This document shows, in pieces, positions 40,755-50,702 of a stretch of 64,000 bases of DNA; positions within the stretch are counted from its first letter, which is position 1; each line of letters starts with the position of its first letter. Source of the stretch: Lepidostoma basale. Lineage: Eukaryota; Arthropoda; Insecta; Trichoptera; Lepidostomatidae. The notes below the pieces were generated by a model. That model was given only the letters and a program-made list of their open reading frames with translations, searched no databases and was not told where the DNA came from. The DNA lies in assembly GCA_022606425.2 (NCBI GenBank), contig JAHDVF020001334.1, forward strand, positions 124,001 through 188,000, in the 5' to 3' direction. Both the position numbers and the translations under genes were made by a program.

Positions 40755-41068
40755 GTGTTACAATAAACTTTTTACTTTTTAGAGATTATTCTTGAAAAAG
40801 TTTCCACATGTTTTAATGGATTATAAAATATATTTTATAGTAATCAGAAAAGTAATAATCTCTTTATTTAAAATGATCATTCATTTAATTAAAATTACGT
40901 CGAAATTTTGTACGTTACTAATCTTCTTCTTCTCAGTCGTATTCCTCATGATTGAGGGTCGTGTCTATCTTGTAAACTATTGATCATGGCACCTGTCAGT
41001 TTCCATGCTGCAGCTAATGAGATTCCAGTCAGATCCATCTCTAAAAAGTAAAAAGTTTATTTTAACAC

Positions 41069-41104
41069 CTGAAGATGCCAACATCGGTTGGCAAAACAGC
41101 TGTC
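41069..41104 (+). ncRNA. Hammerhead-like ribozyme motif (H1, damaged)
   Basis: CTGAAGA (41069-41075), extra T, stem II GCCAAC/GTTGGC, then AAAAC (G12 replaced by A, a CpG-type change), stem III ACAGCTGT, C. Predicted inactive because G12 acts as general base. Confidence 0.5.
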
Positions 41105-41204
41105 GCAACACTCTCAGGAATAAAAATAAATTGTGATATTTTAACAGTGTTATAAATTTTAACAGTAATAACTTATTTCTTCTATATTCGCCATTACTTT
41201 GTGT

Positions 41205-41292
41205 TGCGGATTCATATTTGAATTACTTTTTGATAACTTTGTATCACAACACTGTGTTGTGATACAAAGTTATCAAAAAGTAATTCAAGTAA
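41205..41292. repeat. Short perfect hairpin
   Basis: ATTACTTTTTGATAACTTTG then TATCACAACA / TGTTGTGATA then CAAAGTTATCAAAAAGTAAT (about 41231-41285). A near-perfect foldback of about 27-bp arms. Confidence 0.85.
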
Positions 41293-41329
41293 TAACTTAA
41301 CTTAACAGACCAGCTGGGTATCAAGGCAA

Positions 41330-41590
41330 GACTCTATAAAAATAGAAGAAACATTTTTGACATATAGCCCGGAGAGATCAGGACAACCTTGAAAAGTTCA
41401 TCATCATGGGCAAAGTGGAGGAGAGGCGACCACAAGGACGACCACCGAGTCGCTGGTCCGATCAAATCATGGATCTGACTGGTCTCTCATTAGCTGCAGC
41501 CTGGAGACTGACAGGTGCCATGATCAATAGTTTACAAGATAGACACGACCCTCAATCATGAGGAATACGACTGAGAAGAAGAAGATTAGT
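41330..41590 (+). mobile_element. Family C (RTE-like) non-LTR 3' end
   Basis: KFIIMGKVEERRPQGRPPSR, WSDQIMDLTGLSLAAAWRLT, GAMINSLQDRHDPQS then stop and GAGAAGAAGAAG. This is the GRPPxRWSDQI ... WR ... HDP ending of an RTE-like group. The C-terminal frame is intact. Confidence 0.75.
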
Positions 41591-41725
41591 AACTTACAAA
41601 ATTTCGACGTAATTTTTATTAAATGAATGACTATTTTAAATAAAGAGAATATTATTTTTCTGATTACTATAAAATAAATTTTATAATCCATTAAAACATG
41701 TGGAAACTTTTTCAAGAATTAGTAA

Positions 41726-42114
41726 AAAATGAATAAAAAAGTTCGGTGTTTTTTTAGTACAGTTTTCGAAATTTTCATTGATTTTAATTAAAATCTGATT
41801 GATTTATTTCACAGATTTGAGGTTTTGTTCAAATAAAATTTGCCATTTATCACGCGAAACAATAAACGTGGGATTTATTTCATCTGGAATAGGGTGTTAG
41901 AATTACAAGAGGGTTGGCATAAGCTTTAATCTGTATGTGCTTACGCTGTTTGCCTGTTTGAATAGTAGCGTTGTAATAATTTGAAAAGGGTGGAAACAGA
42001 ACAAGAAAAACATCGCGTGAAATCCATGAAAAATTATAGTAATGGATTTAGCTGAAATTTGACAACTGAACTGATTCTCTCCAGGTGGAAAGCATAAACG
42101 AGCGTAACGTTATC
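41726..42114. other. No gene seen
   Basis: Unassigned AT-rich DNA. Confidence 0.3.
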
Positions 42115-42222
42115 TTCTTTTTTAATAAGTTTGGGTGATCTGTCTAGGAATTTGCCTCCTTATGTGTGCGGAAGACCAGCTATCTTTCCATCTTTTGGTT
42201 AGTCTGCCAGATGGATGGGGAC
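42115..42222 (-). mobile_element. Family D-like (RTE) terminus
   Basis: One minus frame reads RPHPSGRLTKRWKDSWSSA, the GRxxKRW.DSW motif. It is interrupted on its 5' side by the following family B-like tail. Confidence 0.6.
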
Positions 42223-42606
42223 GGGTATTTATTTATATTTATTTACTTGGAATAGTACACATTTACACAACATACTCGTATGTTCTAATAAAAAAACAAT
42301 TAAACATTCAATTATAATAATCCACATACACATCAATATAAGTTTACATTTTGTTTACATATTTATTTAATTACATTCAAAAAAATTTATGCTCTGCACA
42401 CTTTTGACATCCTCCGGTATATCTTCGTAAATTTTAAATGCTTTATACTTAAGAGAATTCTGAGATTTTTTTTTCTGAATGGGAGCCTTAGTTAATAATT
42501 TCTTTCTTGTTTCATATTGATTTTCATGTTGGTTACTTTTTATCTTCCTTAAAAATTCTTGGGAGTTGTGCCCATTTACAATTTTGTGAATTAGTAATAA
42601 AACGTC
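42223..42606 (-). mobile_element. CR1/Jockey-like non-LTR C-terminus and tail
   Basis: The minus ORF 42612-42367: MSDVLLLIHKIVNGHNSQEF, NSLKYKAFKIYEDIPEDVKS, VQSINFFECN. It resembles the short conserved ending (SLxYKGxKxYNxLPxxIK...F) of such elements. AAAT-like tail at 42228-42245. The element to the right is family A, which lost its own 3' end here. Confidence 0.65.
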
Positions 42607-43262
42607 TGACACACCTCTCTAACTTCCTCCACTTTCATACAACGAGTCATACACGCAGGAAGATTCTTCCGATTTCTAACATGACCAACCTTAAAATTTT
42701 GATTAATTTGGCCATGTCATGTTTTTCTCGGTCTACCTCGACTCCGTACTCTATTTACATCGTTATCGCATACTTTTTTTAACCATTCTTTCTCCATCCA
42801 TGCGCCCCATATGTCTGAAACAACGCAGCGATCTTTTCATAATTTTGTTCATAATACTTTCTTCCGCTCTATATTCCTTTTTTATATCAGCATTTGAAAA
42901 TCTATCGTATACCGTTTTACCACACATACGTCTTAGGGACCTCAACTCTACCGCATTTATTCTGTTAGCATCCATCTTTTGCTAGTTCCATGCTTCGCTT
43001 CCATAAATAAGGTTTGGGACCAGAACTCTATTGAGAACGGCCATTTTCGCTTTCATTGATATTTTTTTGTTTCCAATAACTATTTTTAAAGCTCCATTAT
43101 CTTTATTACCCGCACCAATCCTTCATTCGACGTCACTATCCATCCGCTGCGAACATGCTAACTAAATACACAAATTCACTTACCTGCTCCAAGTTCTCTT
43201 CGTTCACACTTACTCGTATGTTACAAGCTGTCATTTGCTCTCCCCTTTCAAAATCCAACATC
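42607..43262 (-). mobile_element. Family A non-LTR retrotransposon, 3' end missing
   Basis: From EERENxxVCNIRVSVNEENL through YLVSMFAADG-like, RIGAGNKDNGALKIVIGNKK, FRHMGRMDGERMVKK to RKNRKNLPACMTRCMKVEEV. The terminal WRSILSAYP segment and tail are gone at the junction with the preceding element. Several frameshifts. Confidence 0.8.
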
Positions 43263-43264
43263 TT

Positions 43265-43385
43265 TTTTAAATTATTGAAAATTTTTATTTTCTAGAAGTT
43301 TTATTATCTTTTACGGGTATGACATGTTCCGCCTTTATAAGGCACAGGGCCAGACAAACCAACGTTTTCATTCATATTAAAAATT
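43265..43385. repeat. H3 repeat fragment
   Basis: TTTTCTAGAAGTTTTATTAT, GGTATGACATGTTCCGCC, TTTATAAGGC, then AACGTTTTCATTCATATT. The right arm is largely deleted. Confidence 0.65.
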
Positions 43386-43848
43386 CTGATTCCACTGATT
43401 TAAAAACGCCATTTTTATCCAGAAACCTTTCAAAAATAATGTTTCAAGACAAACATCGGATCTCTACCTCCAAATTATCTTTATAATTCAAATGTTTCTT
43501 CGTAACTGAGTTTTATATTAAATATTGAATAAAATAAACATTGCAATATATTTTTCTTTTTCGTTATCATAATAATGACTTTTATTTTCATTTTAGAGAT
43601 GTCGCTTAGTGCTCGTAAAAAATAATTAATTAAAGAGAATTTTAGATGCGAAGGTTTTGAATCCAATAACAGTAATGCTGAATATTTCATTAATACAGGA
43701 CAATAGAAATTAGCATTCAAATATTTAAAGCTTATCTGATTATGAAATAAAATTCAAGAACTCTCATTTTAGAGGTTCCACTGCTGCCACTGAGTTACCG
43801 ATAACAAAAATACATAAATAAACATGTATAATATATAAATCTCATTAG
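43386..43848. other. No gene seen
   Basis: Unassigned. The minus ORF 43481-43720 lacks motifs and flanking splice support. Confidence 0.3.
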
Positions 43849-44157
43849 AATAATTAATTCTGTACCTGAGAGCCATAATGTCTTATGTGAATTTTTGCTC
43901 AAATTTAGTTATGTACATAGTATCAAGTATAAAAACTAATAATATCCATTCAAGATAATCAGAAGATTAATTTTGAACCTGAGAGCCATAATGTCTTAAG
44001 TGAATTTTTGTTCAAATTTTGTTATGTGCATCCAGTATAAAAAATAACTAATATCCATTCAAGATAATCAGAAGAATTAATTCTAAACCTGTGAGCCATA
44101 ATGTCTTAAGTGATTTTTTGTTTAAGTTGAATTATATTTATTGTATCCAGTATATAA
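43849..44157. repeat. Minisatellite, about 110-bp unit, 2.7 copies
   Basis: The word GAGCCATAATGTCTTA recurs at about 43870, 43983 and 44093. Each unit also contains TGAATTTTTG.TCAAATTT, GTATAAAAA and TATCCATTCAAGATAATCAG. The third unit is incomplete and ends at the family A tail. Confidence 0.9.
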
Positions 44158-44645
44158 TCTAACTAACCACCTAGCCAACACGCCGGGGTAGACAGAAATA
44201 ATAGGTCTCTACAGCGTTTTTTCCAGCACACTTCTCTCTATTCCTCAACATTCATACGTCGTGTCATGCACGCATGCCGATTTTTTCCGACTCCTCACGT
44301 GACCGACATTTAATATGATTGATTTTATCATGCCACGTTTTCCTCGGTCTTCTTCTATCATTAGTTATATTTACGTCGTATTCATATACTTTCTTTTTTG
44401 ATACGATTTCACTTAATCACCTTTCATTATTTTGTTCTTAACACTTTCATTCGCACTGCATTCACTTCTTATACTTGAATTTGACCCTATCATATACAGA
44501 TTTACCGCACATTCATCTTAGAGATTTTATTTATACTGCTATTCTAATTTCAATCCTTCTTGTGCCAGTTCATTGTTTCACTTAAAAGCATAAGGGTCGG
44601 TACAAGAACACCAATGTGCACTGCCATCTTAGCTTTTTTGGATAG
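44158..44645 (-). mobile_element. Family A non-LTR retrotransposon, 3' part
   Basis: Minus strand: MAVHIGVLVPTLML, INEEMNT-like, MMVKVNKIN-type decay, RRPRKTWHDKINHIKCRSRE-like, RACMTRRMNVEE and SYYFCLPRRVG at the end, followed by CTAACTAACC. More diverged than most copies. Confidence 0.7.
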
Positions 44646-44859
44646 GATTTTCGTCATCAAAATTTGACATCACCATCTCATTTCGTAGATAATTCAAATG
44701 TTTATAAGTAACTTGATAACGTTATATATTATGAGATAATATTTACCATTATGTTGCATTGCGTATATATTGGTTTAGATAAACTAATCACTATTGAAGA
44801 AGCATAATTGAAAATTGTGTTTTTTTTTAACATTTGCCTGGTGCGTAAAAGTATACAAG
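44646..44859. other. No gene seen
   Basis: AT-rich spacer between two non-LTR remnants. Confidence 0.3.
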
Positions 44860-45338
44860 AGTATCTTTATCTGGTTATATGTATAAAACGCTGATTAGAC
44901 CAGTTCTAACATATGCCCCAGAGACTTGGACACTCACGAGACGTGATGAAGTAAAGTTGAACTGCTTCTAAAGGAAAATCCTCCGCAGAATCCTCAGGCC
45001 CATTAAGGACGCTCAGATGTGGAGAAGAAGACACAATAAAGAGCTCTACGAACTATACCAGGACGTTAGGTTGGTCAAGTTTATAATGATTAACAGACTG
45101 CGCTGGCAAAGAGGATCTGGAGCTCCCCAAAAGATTGCTGTTTGACAATCCAGCAAAGCGAAGAAGCGTCTTCAGTCCGAGACTGCGATGGTTGGATAGT
45201 ACCGTGGCGGACTTCAGGTGACTGGATCAGTGAAACTGGGAGGTGGCGGCCAAAGACAGGACGGGTTGGAGACCTTTCTCGGAGGAGGCTAAGACCTACT
45301 TAGGGTTGTAACGCCGAAGAAGAAGAAGAAGGTACATA
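44860..45338 (+). mobile_element. Family K (RTE-like) non-LTR C-terminal region
   Basis: Frames give YKTLIRPVLTYAPETWTLTR, KILRRILRPIKDAQMWRRRH, NKELYELYQDVRLVKFIMIN, RLRWQR, then decayed GRPRLRWLDS-like sequence and EEAKTYLGL-like sequence, with a GAA-unit tail at 45318-45333. This is the LIRPVLxYGxETWTL ... RILGP ... NxELYxLYxxxDIVxFIKxxRLRWxGH group. Confidence 0.82.
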
Positions 45339-45339
45339 A

Positions 45340-45642
45340 AAATATCTATCTCCCAGCATGCAGCACCAACCTGCCTCTGGTGATGCCGGTGGGGAGAGCA
45401 ATCAAACTGCTGGACAATGATCGCTTCGGAGATCGATGTCTTTCATATTAGTGAAAGTACGTTCAGAAGACAAATACTCTTGACTTTGGAGAGTATCTTG
45501 TATTCCTAATGTCGAACCATCTCTCATGCGTTCCTGGTATTATATATTTATTATGTTTTACCTGTTCTCAATATATGCCTTAAACTATAAAAAATGTTTG
45601 TAATGTCTCTTGAGAAAATAAATTGATTTGATTTGAAAAATA
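45340..45642 (+). mobile_element. Family B 3' end, ATTTG-tailed subgroup
   Basis: HKNIYLPACSTNLPLVMPVG and RAIKLLDNDR are the last coding words. The 3' UTR (AATGTCGAACCATCTCTCAT) ends TTGATTTGATTTG. It abuts the K tail directly. Confidence 0.8.
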
Positions 45643-45746
45643 ACTTATACACATCATCTTACCGATTATTCACGTTTTTCTGGAAATTATTTTACCGTTT
45701 AGATTCAAAGTTATGAATTATAGGTGCATAAAAAAAAACGACTTAC

Positions 45747-45843
45747 CCCGCATTTCGCTCATATCCTTAGCAACTGCTTGAGCAACTTCGGAACCAAATA
45801 TAAACGAAACGAATCCAATAACGACTTTTAACAAGCACCTCAT
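45747..45843 (-). CDS. Putative first coding exon of a secreted protein
   Basis: The minus strand reads ATG (45841-45843, context GCAAGATG) then 32 codons: MRCLLKVVIGFVSFIFG, a basic start and hydrophobic core typical of a signal peptide, SEVAQA with a plausible cleavage site, and VAKDMSEMR. The frame enters GGTAAGT, a consensus 5' splice donor (GTAAGT at 45741-45746), in phase 1. No homology is claimed. Insect odorant-binding and other small secreted proteins often begin with such an exon, but the mature residues are too few. Later exons, to the left on this strand, were not found; about 4 kb of mobile elements lies there. It is the only feature that looks like host coding sequence. Confidence 0.5.
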
Positions 45844-46600
45844 CTTGCAGCTTTAATAACTACAAAAAAAAAACACCGCAAACCAGCGCTTGTTAAACTG
45901 TCTGCGTTTTTTTTACGAGGATACTAGAGTAGAAAAACTAATTAACTCCTTCGTTATATTTTAAAATTAATTACGTTCTGCGGGCAAAAGTTAAATTTGA
46001 TCTCGCAGTTGAAAATGTTGGTTGTGTTGTTTTTTCTTTACAACGTATCCCTGCAACTATGTACAGATTAAAGTTAGATACATTTTTTAATTAGTGTTAC
46101 TTGTAACAGTTCAGATAAAATTCATTATGGTATTTTTATTGATTTTTTAACGAACGCGAATTAAACTTATTTAGAAAAAATATCGAATTAAAATTAACAA
46201 TTTAAGCATTTAATGACAGTATATAGTATATGTGTACCAAAGAAAATAAAAAAAAATTATTTATACAAATCTTTTCTAAAATCCACAATGAAAAAAAAAA
46301 ATTATACGTTAGATTAACTTTAATAAGATTATTTTTTTAAATATGTTTACAAATTTATGTATAATTTATTTTATTAAAAAGATAAAAAAAGTTGATATAA
46401 ATTTAATTAACAATCCATGGTTTTATTAATAAAATTAATTATAAAAGCTAATTAACCAATTCACTAATACGTAAAAAATAACAATAATAATTAAAATGAT
46501 GAAAATAAATATACGTTATATCTCTAGTGGTAGATTGTGAATAATAAACGTTCGGAGTGATTTGAATATCAACCGCAGAGTATCAGAACAAGTGACAGTT
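45844..46600. other. Upstream of putative exon; very AT-rich
   Basis: If the exon is real, its promoter and 5' UTR lie here. On the minus strand a T-run ending TTTTTTTTTTTGTAG sits just before the ATG and could be a 3' splice acceptor, which would put the transcription start further right. An ACAGTT initiator-like word (about 45898) has no TATA box at the usual distance. No coding sequence seen. Confidence 0.3.
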
Positions 46601-46985
46601 GGAAGATGTTCTGCGTCCGAAATTTGAATCGAAACTTTTTGAAATTGGAACACAGGCGTGTTTCCCGCGCCGCGGCACCGTTCCTACTGGACTCGGATGT
46701 ACCTAACCTCACTTCTTTCTGGGTGGGGTGGCGCAAAGTGACATGAGCATCCAATGTTCCGACCTAAATATTATATCGGAAATGACGAAACCGGGTTTAG
46801 CCGATTGACCTGACATTAAAATGTTCGAAATGACAGCAACTTTTAAAATGAAAGGCGATATGATATGTTTGCTAGGCGTCGCGGCGGGAAACCTTTGCGC
46901 CATAGATGTCAAAATAAAATGTCAATTTTCGTATTTCCCGCCTTTTAAAAAGTCATTATATCGCTTGTTATATGTAGGTACCAGC
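46601..46985. other. GC-richer unassigned segment
   Basis: CCGCGCCGCGGCACC, GGGTGGGGTGGCGC and GGCGTCGCGGCGGGAAACC stand out from the surroundings. Short ORFs overlap on both strands without motifs. TTTTGACATCTATGGCGCAA and nearby words may form the end of a small DNA element. Confidence 0.3.
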
Positions 46986-47034
46986 GTGAGTGATTTCTAT
47001 TCTATATTTCACTAGAGTATGATTTTTTTATATA

Positions 47035-47288
47035 CCGTATATAAAGCAAACAGCGTGAGTGGGAAAAGAAGCCGAGGACGACCGAGGAAAACATGGCATG
47101 ACCAAATTAGTCAATTACTAAAAGGCGGCCACATTCGAAGTCGGAACAATCGACGTGCGTGTATGGCACGATGTATGAATGTAGAGGAATCCCGAGAGGG
47201 GTATGCCAAGACAGACCAGTGTGGTGATCCATCCTCTCTGCCTACCCCTCCGGGGAAATGGCGTGATGGTTGGTTAGTTAGTTAGTAT
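47035..47288 (+). mobile_element. Family A non-LTR retrotransposon, 3' end
   Basis: SVSGKRSRGRPRKTWHDQIS, QLLKGGHIRSRNNRRACMAR, CMNVEESREGYAKTDQCGDP, ending GGTTGGTTAGTTAGTTAG. The frame is open for 88 codons; a single extra base (GAGGGGTATG) shifts the last part. Confidence 0.88.
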
Positions 47289-47302
47289 ATTAAGTTTGTT
47301 TC

Positions 47303-47374
47303 CACATAGGTTTATGGCTTCGACTGGTTTCGGAAACCAGTCGCCGAAACCGGTTGAAGCCATAAACCTAAGTG
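47303..47374. repeat. H10 minimal palindrome
   Basis: CACATAGGTTTATGGCTTCG, ACTGGTTTCGG / CCGAAACCGGTTGAAGCCAT, AAACCTAAGTG. Only stem III and flanks remain (GAAACCGGTT); the CTGANGA and stem II part has been deleted from both arms. Confidence 0.8.
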
Positions 47375-47502
47375 TAAGTAATAAAATATAAGATTTCTTT
47401 AACTAATTGAAAGCTAAGGCATTAACACTGGAATTCCAAAGTAATACACATAGAAAATGAAAAATACGTTTGTTTATTATAAACAAAATATAAAAAAACA
47501 AG

Positions 47503-47533
47503 ACATGTTTTAGAGGATACCTCCATCTTCAGG
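47503..47533 (-). ncRNA. Hammerhead-like ribozyme motif (H8, damaged)
   Basis: CTGAAGA, extra T, stem II GGAGG/CCTCT, then TAAAAC where GAAAC is expected (CG to TA change at the stem II/G12 boundary), palindromic stem III ACATGT, C. Confidence 0.5.
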
Positions 47534-47789
47534 TGTAAATGTATAATAACAACTAAACAATGAAAGACTAATAAATAATATTAAAAAATAATAATACATA
47601 ACGATAAAATAAAAATATTAAATTGTAATTTAGCAAAAACATAATTTATATATAAGTTTTTTATTAATTTCTATCCTCCGTAACATGTCGTGTTTTTAAA
47701 TATTTGGCGGATAATAAACAAAGTTATTTTCAATTTCTTAAGTTATTAAATTTTCTTTAATTTTAATTTAGTTATACTCGTAGTTTCAC

Positions 47790-47821
47790 CCGAAGATGGA
47801 GTATACCTCCGAAACAAGTAG
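47790..47821 (+). ncRNA. Hammerhead-like ribozyme motif (H8, damaged)
   Basis: CCGAAGA (U4 to C), extra T, stem II GGAG(G)/CCTCC, GAAAC, then ACAAGT, a mutated ACATGT palindrome. Confidence 0.45.
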
Positions 47822-47845
47822 TGTTCTTTATTTTCATACGTTGCT

Positions 47846-48135
47846 TTAATGTTTTGGACATATGAAACAAATGGCTTAGAGAAAAATGGTTAAACAGTTG
47901 TATATAAGTAGCCTGAATGGAAAAATAAGACGAGGATGGCCAAGGAAGACATGGCATGACAAAATTAATAAATTTCTAAAAGCCGGTCCAAATCCGTTCA
48001 ATTAGGAAAAATCGACGAGCGTTGGTGTTCGATGTATGCATATAGAGGAAGCTAGAGTGGTATGTCAGGATATACCAGTGTGGCGGTTCATCCTCTCTAC
48101 CTACACTTCCTGGGAAACGGCGTAATAGTAATTAA
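47846..48135 (+). mobile_element. Family A non-LTR retrotransposon, 3' end
   Basis: Decayed FGHMKQMA*RKMVKQLYISS, GKIRRGWPRKTWHDKINKFL, MHIEEARVVCQDIPVWRFIL and STYTSWETA, ending GGCGTAATAGTAATTAATTC; the TTAG tail is mutated. Confidence 0.8.
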
Positions 48136-48319
48136 TTCGTTGTACACAAGATAAAATTTATGTTTTAAATAAACGATTATATTGTATATTAAGATTTAAT
48201 ATCCAGTATATTAAGAAATAAATCATTTGTGAATGGAATTTATTATAGCAATATAAACAGACATTGCTGCATTCTTCTAAGAAATAAAAGATTACTGTTA
48301 AAATTTAAAATACTGTTAT

Positions 48320-49197
48320 AATGTCTTCTTCTTCACTTTTAAAAGACTTAGGAGTCTGTTATTTCAGGCGGGTCCTCTTGAGACGTTGAACTCCAGCTTT
48401 CTCTCCACCGTTTCGGGGGTCTTCCTGGTCGGCGTTGTCTGTTTGGCGTTCCATGGAGAGCTGTGTATGGTATACTAGCTCATTATTGCTACATGTTGAT
48501 GCCAGTATCGCTGTCTTTGACGTCCCCATCTGACCACATCTTCGACCTCGCAGATTTCTCGGATTGCTGTATTCCTAACACGATCACGTAGGCTTTTGCC
48601 AGCCATAGCGCGGAGTGTTTTCATCTCGGTTGTCCTGAGCATGCTTCTGTCTTGACAGTGTCTGCCCTCGATTCAATGCCATATTGGTCGCACACAGGTC
48701 TTATAAATGCGTACCTTGCTGTCAGTCCTCATGTCCTTGTTTCTCCATATGATATCTTTCAGGCAGCCTGCAACCGCTGCAGCCTTATCTACCTGTGACC
48801 TTAGTTCTCTGGGGAGGTCATTAGAGCTGGTTACTTCGCTTCCGAGATATCTGAATTGATCTACCTGTTGAATTTTTTCTTGGCGTACGGAGATTTCGCA
48901 TCTTAGTTGGTTTCTAGAGAATGTCATACACTTCGTTTTGGAGATGGATATGATCATGTTGTATTTAGAGCAGGATTCATCAAATTTTGAGAGCATTGCT
49001 TGTAAGTCGTTTTCATTTTCAGCGGCGTCGTCTGCATAGCAAAGCATTCCAATTATTTCATTACCCAGAGTGTACTCTAACTTGAGAGATGCAACCTCTG
49101 ATATGATGTTGTCCATGATGCAGTTAAAGAGAAATGGGCTAAAGCTATCGCTTTGTCTGATGCCAATGGATGTTTTTATGGCTTTAGTGAATTTGAA
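48320..49197 (-). mobile_element. Family D (RTE-like) non-LTR, longest copy with YADD box
   Basis: The minus strand opens at 49197 with TSIGIRQSDSFSPFLFNCIM (RT block with the IRQGDSLSP.LF pattern, G replaced by S), then MDNIISEVASLKLEY, IIGMLCYADDAAENEN containing the catalytic YADD box, YNMIISISKTKCMTFSRNQL, VDQFRYLGSEVTSSNDLPRE, LKDIIWRNKDMRTDSKVRIY and KTCVRPIWH. After frameshifts come MKTLRAMAGKSLRDRV and GRPRKTPETVERKLEFN-like pieces. GAA tail at 48322-48336. It is the only fragment in the window containing a reverse transcriptase active-site motif. Confidence 0.88.
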
Positions 49198-49370
49198 TCT
49201 GTTATAATATTACAATTTCTTTTTATTCACTGAGTGTTGCGACAGCTGTTTCGCCACCCGATGTTGGCATCATCAGGTGTTCCAATAAACTAGTTTATTG
49301 TAATTCCTGATGATGCCAACACTCTCAGTGAATGAAAATAAATTGTGATATTATAACAGTGAAATATAAT
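49198..49370. repeat. H1 palindromic repeat
   Basis: Left arm: TGTTATAATATTACAATTTC, TTCACTGAGTGTTGCGACAG, CTGTTTCGCCACCCGATG, TCATCAGGTGTTCCAATAAA. Right arm: AGTTTATTGTAATTCCTGAT, GATGCCAACACTCTCAGTGA, AATAAATTGTGATATTATAA. The right arm lacks 25 bp covering stem II to stem III. It sits exactly at the 5' truncation of family D. Confidence 0.85.
49241..49276 (-). ncRNA. Hammerhead-like ribozyme motif (H1, intact core)
   Basis: CTGATGA (revcomp of 49270-49276), extra T, stem II GCCA-A-C / G-G-TGGC, GAAAC, perfect palindrome ACAGCTGT, C at the cleavage position (49241), then GCAACAC. Together with the 40719 copy this is the best candidate for a catalytic test. Confidence 0.6.
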
Positions 49371-49920
49371 AAAATCTCACTCCGCACCACTGTTGTATGC
49401 AGTATAGTAATAAAAATGGCTATTTAGGATTCTATCATAAGATATTTATAACGTTAAAAAAACAATTTGATAAAAATCCTTTTCCTTTTCCGTTTTTTTC
49501 TATTCGTTATCACCAAAGTTCTCGTCCTCCGTCCACATTCTCTCAATTGATCACACCAGAGATACACTTAAGACAGATTCGGGGAAAAGATAAATTTATT
49601 GGTGCGAAATGTATGGATTCTGCCGAGTTACATACATATTGCGGGAAGATGTGTACCGTTATGTATGAGCGCGTAAGGTTATATTTCAGCTCCAAATATT
49701 TTCCGATGATTTAAAAAGCTTTTAAGCCTCTGTATGGAAGTTTCAGCTGATGGAATATTTAGAAGGGAGTCAAGATGTTTTGGAAATTGTGTTGAATATG
49801 CTTTATTTTTTTGTCTGAATAAAATTACTTGTTTACTTTTGAAAGAAAATCAATATCGCGTTTATACACTTTAAACGTTATTAGGTAGAAATACACGATG
49901 AAAGAGACGAGCACGGAATA
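49371..49920. other. No gene identified; 105-codon ORF
   Basis: The plus ORF 49397-49714 contains CMDSAELHTYCGKMCTVMYE near its end but has no domain I recognise and no splice or promoter support. It could be retroelement or chance. Confidence 0.3.
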
Positions 49921-49927
49921 TTTCATC

Positions 49928-50435
<508 letters not shown>

Positions 50436-50659
50436 GACCTGACTGAACTTCGTACCGCCTCAGAATCAATAAATTTTGTGTTAACTTATTAGCTAAATTT
50501 AATTCACCTTTTTATTGAATTACAATTAATACTTCAAATGAATTAAGTTCATGAAATGTGCAAAAGTCAAAATTAAAAATATTAATTACAATGGAATATA
50601 ATTCACGTGGAAGCCTGCATTAATACTTAAAATGAATTATAAATTGTTAATTAAAAACT

Positions 50660-50702
50660 TTGTTTTATGTATCACAATTGTGTTTTTTATTTTTTCGCGA
50701 CA
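50660..50702. repeat. H1-type flank fused to Penelope-like coding sequence
   Basis: AACTTTGTTTTATGTATCAC, AATTGTGTTTTTTATTTTTT, CGCGACA corresponds to 13255-13302 of the H1 copy (TTTTTTATGTATCACAATTT ... CTTTTCGCGACA), stopping 2-4 bases past the predicted ribozyme cleavage position. Confidence 0.7.

Larger units (their letters stand above)
40610..41170. repeat. H1 palindromic repeat hosting a family C inverted arm
   Basis: Left arm: GTCCATTGTTTTGGCCGAAA, TGTTATAATATCACAATTTA, GCAACAGCTGTTTCGCC, TCATCAGGTGTTACAATAAA. Right arm: AACACCTGAAGATGCCAACA, AATAAAAATAAATTGTGATA. The usual short centre is replaced by about 270 bp (40785-41050) including family C 3' sequence. Confidence 0.8.
40787..41725. 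repeat. Large inverted repeat with about 250-bp arms
   Basis: Arms 40787-41038 and 41465-41722 are inverse copies. Both encode the same 60-codon shadow peptide (MKKFPHVLMDYKIYF) from opposite strands. Each arm contains the family C 3' end (ATGATTGAGGGTCGTGTCTA) plus about 130 bp of AT-rich flank (GAAAAAGTTTCCACATGTTT). Because the flank is included, this is an inverted duplication of a genomic block, not two independent insertions. Confidence 0.85.
47440..47845. repeat. H8 palindromic repeat with long spacer
   Basis: The left arm ribozyme-like box is at 47503-47533 (minus) and the right at 47790-47821 (plus), with about 250 bp of AT-rich spacer. Bases 47680-47760 repeat H8 outer sequence (ACATGTCGTGTTTTTAAATA, AAAGTTATTTTCAATTTCTT), as found after 53950. 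Confidence 0.7.

Noticed and set aside
40792..41715. Pair of 60-codon ORFs starting MKKFPHVLMDYKIYF on opposite strands as a duplicated small gene
   Set aside because: They are shadows of the inverted repeat arms; the frame has no start context, domain or coding bias and crosses family C 3' sequence.
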